A stretch of DNA of 64,000 nucleotides from Cryptomeria japonica. Its lineage: Eukaryota; Streptophyta; Pinopsida; Cupressales; Cupressaceae. How positions within the stretch are numbered: position 1 is the stretch's first letter; the number at the start of each line of letters is the position of its first letter. Both the position numbers and the translations under genes were made by a program. Location: assembly GCF_030272615.1 (NCBI RefSeq), contig NC_081415.1, positions 598,923,335 to 598,987,334 of the forward strand, in the 5' to 3' direction. Shown here piece by piece: positions 59,835-64,000 of the stretch. The notes under the pieces are model-generated. The model did not search any database. It was given only the letters and a program-made list of their open reading frames with translations, and was not told the origin of the DNA.

Positions 59835-60594
59835 AGTGCCAATCACATTTTTGTCTTTAGGTCTCAGAACAAGTTCCCAAGTGTTATTCTTCTCAATCTC
59901 ATTCAACTCCTCCTTCATAGATTTTATCCAATTCTCATCCTTACATGCTTCAGCAACATCTTTAGGCTCAATCTTATAAATTAGACATATCTCTTTAGCA
60001 ACAAGTCTTCTCCTAGTCATCACACCTTTTTTCTTATCACCAATAATCTTATTCTCAGAGTGATTCAATTTTAGATACCTTGAAGTCTTCGGGTTATTTT
60101 GATTCTTCGGCTCTTGAAGTCTTTCACCGGCAACAACAATATTTGGATCATCTATCTCTACCAAATTAATATGCTTCGGGATCTTAGTCTGTGCAAACTT
60201 AGAAACAATATCCTAATCAATTTCATATTTGCATGCTCAAATCTTCTTACCAAAACATTCATCAACTTTTACATTTACACTTTCCAGTACCTTTTCCAAC
60301 CTCTTATTGTAACACCGATAGGCCTTTCTCTTAGTAGAATATCCCAAGAAGATTTCTTCATCACATCTTGCGTCAAACTTTCCTATATCCTCATCTCTTT
60401 TTATATAACATTTGCTTCCAAAAAATCTGAAATATCTAACTGTAGGAGCATGACCAAACCATAGATCATAAAGAGTCTTACCAGAATCACCTTTTATATT
60501 CACCCAGTTGAATGTGTAAATAGTGGTGCTAATAGCTTCCTTCCAAAAGGTTTGTGCAATATTTCCTTCAATCAACATCATTCTAGCAGCATCC
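59835..60594 (-). pseudogene. Copia G integrase C-terminus and start of reverse transcriptase (broken)
   Basis: Minus strand from the H insertion point: DAARMMLIEGNIAQTFWKEA, YDLWFGHAPTVRYFRFFG, DARCDEEIFLGYSTKRKAY, then a charged linker and the reverse-transcriptase start NWIKSMKEELNEIEKNNTW ... NVIGT, where solo LTR I interrupts it. It joins KWVF at 58783. Integrase upstream of DAAR is outside the window. Confidence 0.9.
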
Positions 60595-61404
60595 TGTAAG
60601 GAAGTTAAGTAGCGGAAACAACTTCCTACACTAACCTTGAGAGGAGGGTAATGCAAAACTTTTTCAGATCGTTACAACAGTTACAGAAAATAGAAATAGA
60701 TATAATAGCATTCATACCACAACACAGTAATTTACGTGGGGAAAACCCTTTCGGGAGAAAAACCCCACACTCCAAAAGCAGCTCAATATTTTATTCAGCA
60801 ATCAAAAATAGATTACAACATACTTGCAGAGCAAGCTCTTCGCAGGAGTACCACTAATCAGAGATTTAGAGGCAACTCAATAGCCATAAGACTCTTACAC
60901 CCAACCTCTATCTCACACACGTCATAAATAGGAGATACAATACAAGAAACCGTCAAACGGTATTACAAAACTGTGTAGGGGAAAAAAAGCGAGACTAGGT
61001 TAACATGCCCTAATCCTACCTTTTGACACACATTGCGGAATACGAAAGAGCCTAGAGATATCGCACAATTGGCTACTTCTTTTGGTGAAAGAGAGAGCCA
61101 CGGGATATCTATTAGGATTCCTATTCCCTTGTTGAAATTGTAAGATCAAGTGATACAAATTCAAACCCTAACCTCAAAATGCAAGTATGAACTAATAACA
61201 AGATTGCAGAATTGAGATTAAACAATGAACAGCTATAAGTACAAGGATGAAATGAGAATGCAGATATGTACCCGGAGTCAAAATCAGACTGAAAATGTTC
61301 AGGACGGGGGCGTGGGCACCACTGTCCTGAAAACTGCACCGGAAACCACTGTTTTGCACCCTGAAACACTGTCTGGAAACTGTCGGAAAGTTGTCTGTCC
61401 GGAG

Positions 61405-61495
61405 GACCAGGGCGCCCAGCACCTCTGTCCCAGGGACCAGGGCGCCCAGTGCCCCTGTCCTGGCAGGACCAGGGTGCCCAGCGCCCCTGTCCCAG
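61405..61495. repeat. GC-rich minisatellite in the copia H LTR
   Basis: Three units of about 28-36 bp built on GGACCAGGGCGCCCAGCGCC and CCTGTCC, in a surrounding that is otherwise much lower in GC. Confidence 0.75.
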
Positions 61496-61604
61496 TCTTC
61501 TGATCTGCAACTTCACACAGGGTACTGTCTCAACTTTCTCTCTCCGGATCTGTATCCCGCGGCGTCGTCCGAATCCCGAAACCTGCAGTAATATCTGAAA
61601 AGGG

Positions 61605-61626
61605 GGAGGGGCGGCTATATAGGGTT
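61605..61626 (-). promoter_or_regulatory. TATA box region in the copia H LTR
   Basis: The minus strand reads AACCCTATATAGCCGCCCC, a canonical TATA box with a GC-rich start region downstream. Confidence 0.6.
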
Positions 61627-63142
61627 TTGCCTTAGTCAAACCCCCGCTTCGGTGATTTCCACCTCCATGAATTGCCAAGTTGTTTTGTAAAATGTATTGT
61701 GTGTGCAGACCTAGTGTGTGTGCAAGGTCCAAAATGCAAGAAAGCAAACTAGAGCAACCTAGAAAGTAAACCCTAATTGCTTGTAAAAGATAATGTAAAT
61801 GCTCTAAATCAAGATGCAATGTGATCTAAAGCATGATGTATCAAAGATTATGCAAAGACATGAAAACAATATGAAATCATACCCAACCCTCAAGGAAGGA
61901 GTACAAGCCAATCTTCAGTCGGTAATCTCCTATTGTTCTTCAATGTCTTCCAAGCCCTAAGTGGATGAATGAATTTGATAGATGCTTGATAGAATGATGT
62001 TGAATGTTGTTGAAGTCCTCAAAGATCTGCTCTTTCGCCGCATATGAAGTTCTTGGAAACAAAAAATCGAATCCCTTCCAATGAGGAAAGAGAGCTCTTA
62101 TGTATGAAACCCTAGGTCGTAAATTCGTATTTTGGCCGACCTAGAGATTGAATATCCCGCCAATTTCTTGAGGTTAAGCTTTATTTTATGATTGGATCGT
62201 GCTCCCAAAATTTCGGGAAAAATGTCCAAGACCATGTGCACGGGCGCCATGGTCCCGACAACTTTTCACCAAATTTTCAGGGCCATCGGATATGATGATT
62301 TTAGAGAGAATCCCGAAGTTACAGGTGATTTCGAGATGTTTTGACCCCGAAACCAAGCCCCCAAGTTCGAAATAGGACTTAATTAGGGTTTTTGACTAAG
62401 TGGTGTATTGGAGGAATAAAATGCGAAGGGCGCGCTTTAGTGAAAGGGCCCAACTTTATGGTGTAGAGAATGATGAAATAGGACCTTAGACCTAATTAAT
62501 TTGATTAATTAAGTGCTTAAGGAGAAATGCAATGCAAAATGCAAAATGCACTAAGGCGGGTGCTAAACTAGGTGTGAAATTGTACCACCCTAGCGAGTGC
62601 GTACAATTTACGACGCTACAAAAACCATGGGCTAAAACCACCCAATAAGGTGTAGCCGACCTTATCTCCCTTCTAGATACCCTATGACATGTTAAAGCAC
62701 ACATCAACATGTGTCACTCCCTTTTACAACTCATTTATGTATCTGATACAAATTATTTTTCCTATTTTAGGAGTACAAACTTTCGGAGGCCATAACTTGA
62801 GAACCGAGTGTCCGATTGACGAACCGTTTGAAGCGTCGGAAAGCTCGCGAAGTGCTCTATCACCTTGTAACCTGCTACACCGGTTACGGCCACTTTTTAG
62901 GGCATTTTAGAGCCTCTAAGGCCCCCAAAATTAATTTTAAACATTTTATCGCACCCCTCCAAGATGAAAACTTTAATATCTTCAAAACTAGCTGTGACCT
63001 TGCGACGCAACTTTACCAGAATGCTTATCTAGCCAACCAGAAGCTTCAGGGAGAGTTTCACACCATTTCGTGCTCAAATGAAAACTTACTATAAATAGTA
63101 ACCTCGCATAAATGCAAGGTTGAGACACAATTTTTCCCAACA

Positions 63143-63156
63143 AATCTCCCACTTGT
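63143..63156 (-). promoter_or_regulatory. Polypurine tract of copia H
   Basis: The minus strand reads CAAGTGGGAGATTT directly before the LTR start. Confidence 0.75.
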
Positions 63157-63189
63157 CGAACACCTTGCAGGAGCGGAAGGGAATGTCAA

Positions 63190-64000
63190 CACAATGAATC
63201 AATTGCTAGGGGCCATAAAGCCCATAGACTCTGAAAACCATCTGAACTTCTCTGTGCTCACAACCTTAGTTAAAGCATCTACAACATTCATCAAAGTTTC
63301 CACCTTAACCAGCTTCACCCTACCATCTTCGACCATATCTCTAACAAAATGATACTGAACATCAATATGTTTGGTCCGGGCATGAAATGTTGGGTTCTTA
63401 GCTAGGCTAATTGCACTCTGACTGTCACACTAAACTGTCACTGTACCTTGTTTTATTCCAATATCCGAACATAGTCTCTTAAGCCAAATGGCCTCTTTAC
63501 AAGCATTAGTAGCTGCCATATACTCTGCTTCAGTAGTGGATAAAGCAACCATAGCCTGTCGCTTACTCATCCAACTAATTGCACCACCAAACAAAGTAAA
63601 CAAATAAGCACTAGTGGATCTTCTACTATCAATATCACCTGCCCAATCTGAATCCACATAACCATGGATATCAAGGGAAGTCATGTCTCCAACTGAATTA
63701 CCATGATAACACAAAGAATACTCTGAAGTACCCTTCAAATATCTGAAGACTCTTTTGACTGCATCCCAATGAACTCTACCAGGATTAGACATATATCTAG
63801 AAAGTACTCCCACTGCTTGGGCAATGTCTAGTCTAGTACAGACGATAGCATACATCAAGCTTCCAACCACACTCTGGTAAGGCACTCTGCTCATGTCTTC
63901 CATCTCCAATGGGGATGTAGGACAATCTGAAACAGATAGTTTCGTTCCAACTGTAAAAGGAACACTCAATGGTCTACAATTCTACATGTTGAACCTCTGT
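63190..64000 (-). pseudogene. Copia H pol, RNase H end (partial)
   Basis: Minus strand. The open stretch 63969-63430 has SLMYAIVCTRLDIAQAVGVL, YLKGTSEYSLCYHG, YVDSDWAGDIDSRRSTSAY, WMSKRQ and LSTTEAEYMAATNACKEAIW. A TAG at 63432-63430 (probably a former Trp codon) interrupts CDSQSAISLAKNP, after which HARTKHIDVRYHFVRD and DALTK follow to about 63190. Otherwise well preserved, so H is one of the younger insertions. The upstream parts of pol are outside the window. Confidence 0.9.

Larger units (their letters stand above)
33021..60594 (-). mobile_element. Copia G, Ty1/copia element broken by C, I and H
   Basis: Reading on the minus strand from the right: integrase (cut by H at 60594), reverse transcriptase (cut by solo LTR I), RNase H, purine tract, 3' LTR (cut by C). 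The LTR is recovered as 33021-34095 plus 56854-57055, 1,277 bp in total, once C and its atgat duplication are removed. The 5' LTR, gag and protease lie beyond the right edge. Its proteins are close to those of copia A (shared phrases such as TPMVTGCK, YLKGTVDYGLWYP and ISKNLVLH). Confidence 0.88.
60595..63142 (-). repeat. 3' LTR of copia H (2.5 kb)
   Basis: The minus strand starts TGTTGGGAAAAATTGTG at 63142 and ends AACTTCCTTACA at 60595. Unusually long for a copia LTR, and less AT-rich than its neighbours. It holds a TATA box (minus strand) at 61615-61622 and a GC-rich minisatellite at 61405-61495. I cannot exclude a further nested insertion inside it. Confidence 0.75.
60595..64000 (-). mobile_element. 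Copia H, Ty1/copia element running out of the window
   Basis: Inserted in the integrase of copia G. The visible part is the 3' LTR (60595-63142), a purine tract and the 3' end of pol. The left flank catcc (60590-60594) is the expected TSD; the other copy is outside. The phrases CTRLDIAQAVGVLSRYM and YVDSDWAGD are typical of the Tork/TAR type of plant copia elements, a different lineage from A and G. Confidence 0.85.

Overview
The window looks like intergenic heterochromatin of a large-genome land plant, possibly a gymnosperm, though the species cannot be fixed from the sequence. Supporting signs are Ty1/copia and chromodomain Ty3/gypsy elements, a plant mobile-domain (PMD) remnant, a primer site matching plant tRNA-Trp, and captured pieces of a DRM-type DNA methyltransferase, a pentatricopeptide-repeat (PPR) gene and a receptor-like kinase. 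I find no intact host gene. Almost everything belongs to nested transposable elements, which I separated by TG...CA long terminal repeats (LTRs), target-site duplications (TSDs), primer-binding sites (PBS) and polypurine tracts (PPT). All sequence comparisons were made by eye.

Layout. Copia A (+, 1 to about 16038) enters from the left and is cut inside its reverse-transcriptase catalytic box by element N (-, 2471-14070). N is a large, apparently non-coding LTR element that itself holds solo LTR K (4226-5697). Next is the 3' part of element P (+, about 16039 to 28900), which carries an antisense PMD reading frame and is split by chromovirus B (-, 16208-24092). From 28990 to 31587 lies a degenerate, unrecognised reading frame, followed by an LTR-like fragment J.

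From 33021 to the right edge the host element is copia G (-). Its LTR is interrupted by element C (+, 34096-56848), its pol by solo LTR I (58784-59834), and its integrase by copia H (-, from 60595), which runs out of the window. C is in turn interrupted by element D (-, 35544-42300) and by CACTA transposon F (45582-54527).

Main results. (1) F carries a head-to-head inverted repeat, about 1.1 kb per arm with a 25-nt loop, made from a fragment of a DRM (domains rearranged methyltransferase) gene. If transcribed it would form a hairpin matching the host's de novo DNA methylation enzyme, so a transposon may carry an RNA-silencing trigger against the silencing machinery. F also holds PPR and receptor-kinase fragments. 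(2) C and D are two diverged members of a non-autonomous retroelement family with copia-like ends. Both have a gag-like gene with coiled coils and four tandem zinc knuckles, then a second gene of roughly 1,100 codons starting MASA, conserved between them and unknown to me. Neither has protease, integrase or reverse transcriptase. (3) N has a primer-site region matching 41 nt of the 3' half of tRNA-Trp instead of the usual 12-18 nt, next to a cluster of short GCGCTA/AGTGCTA motifs.
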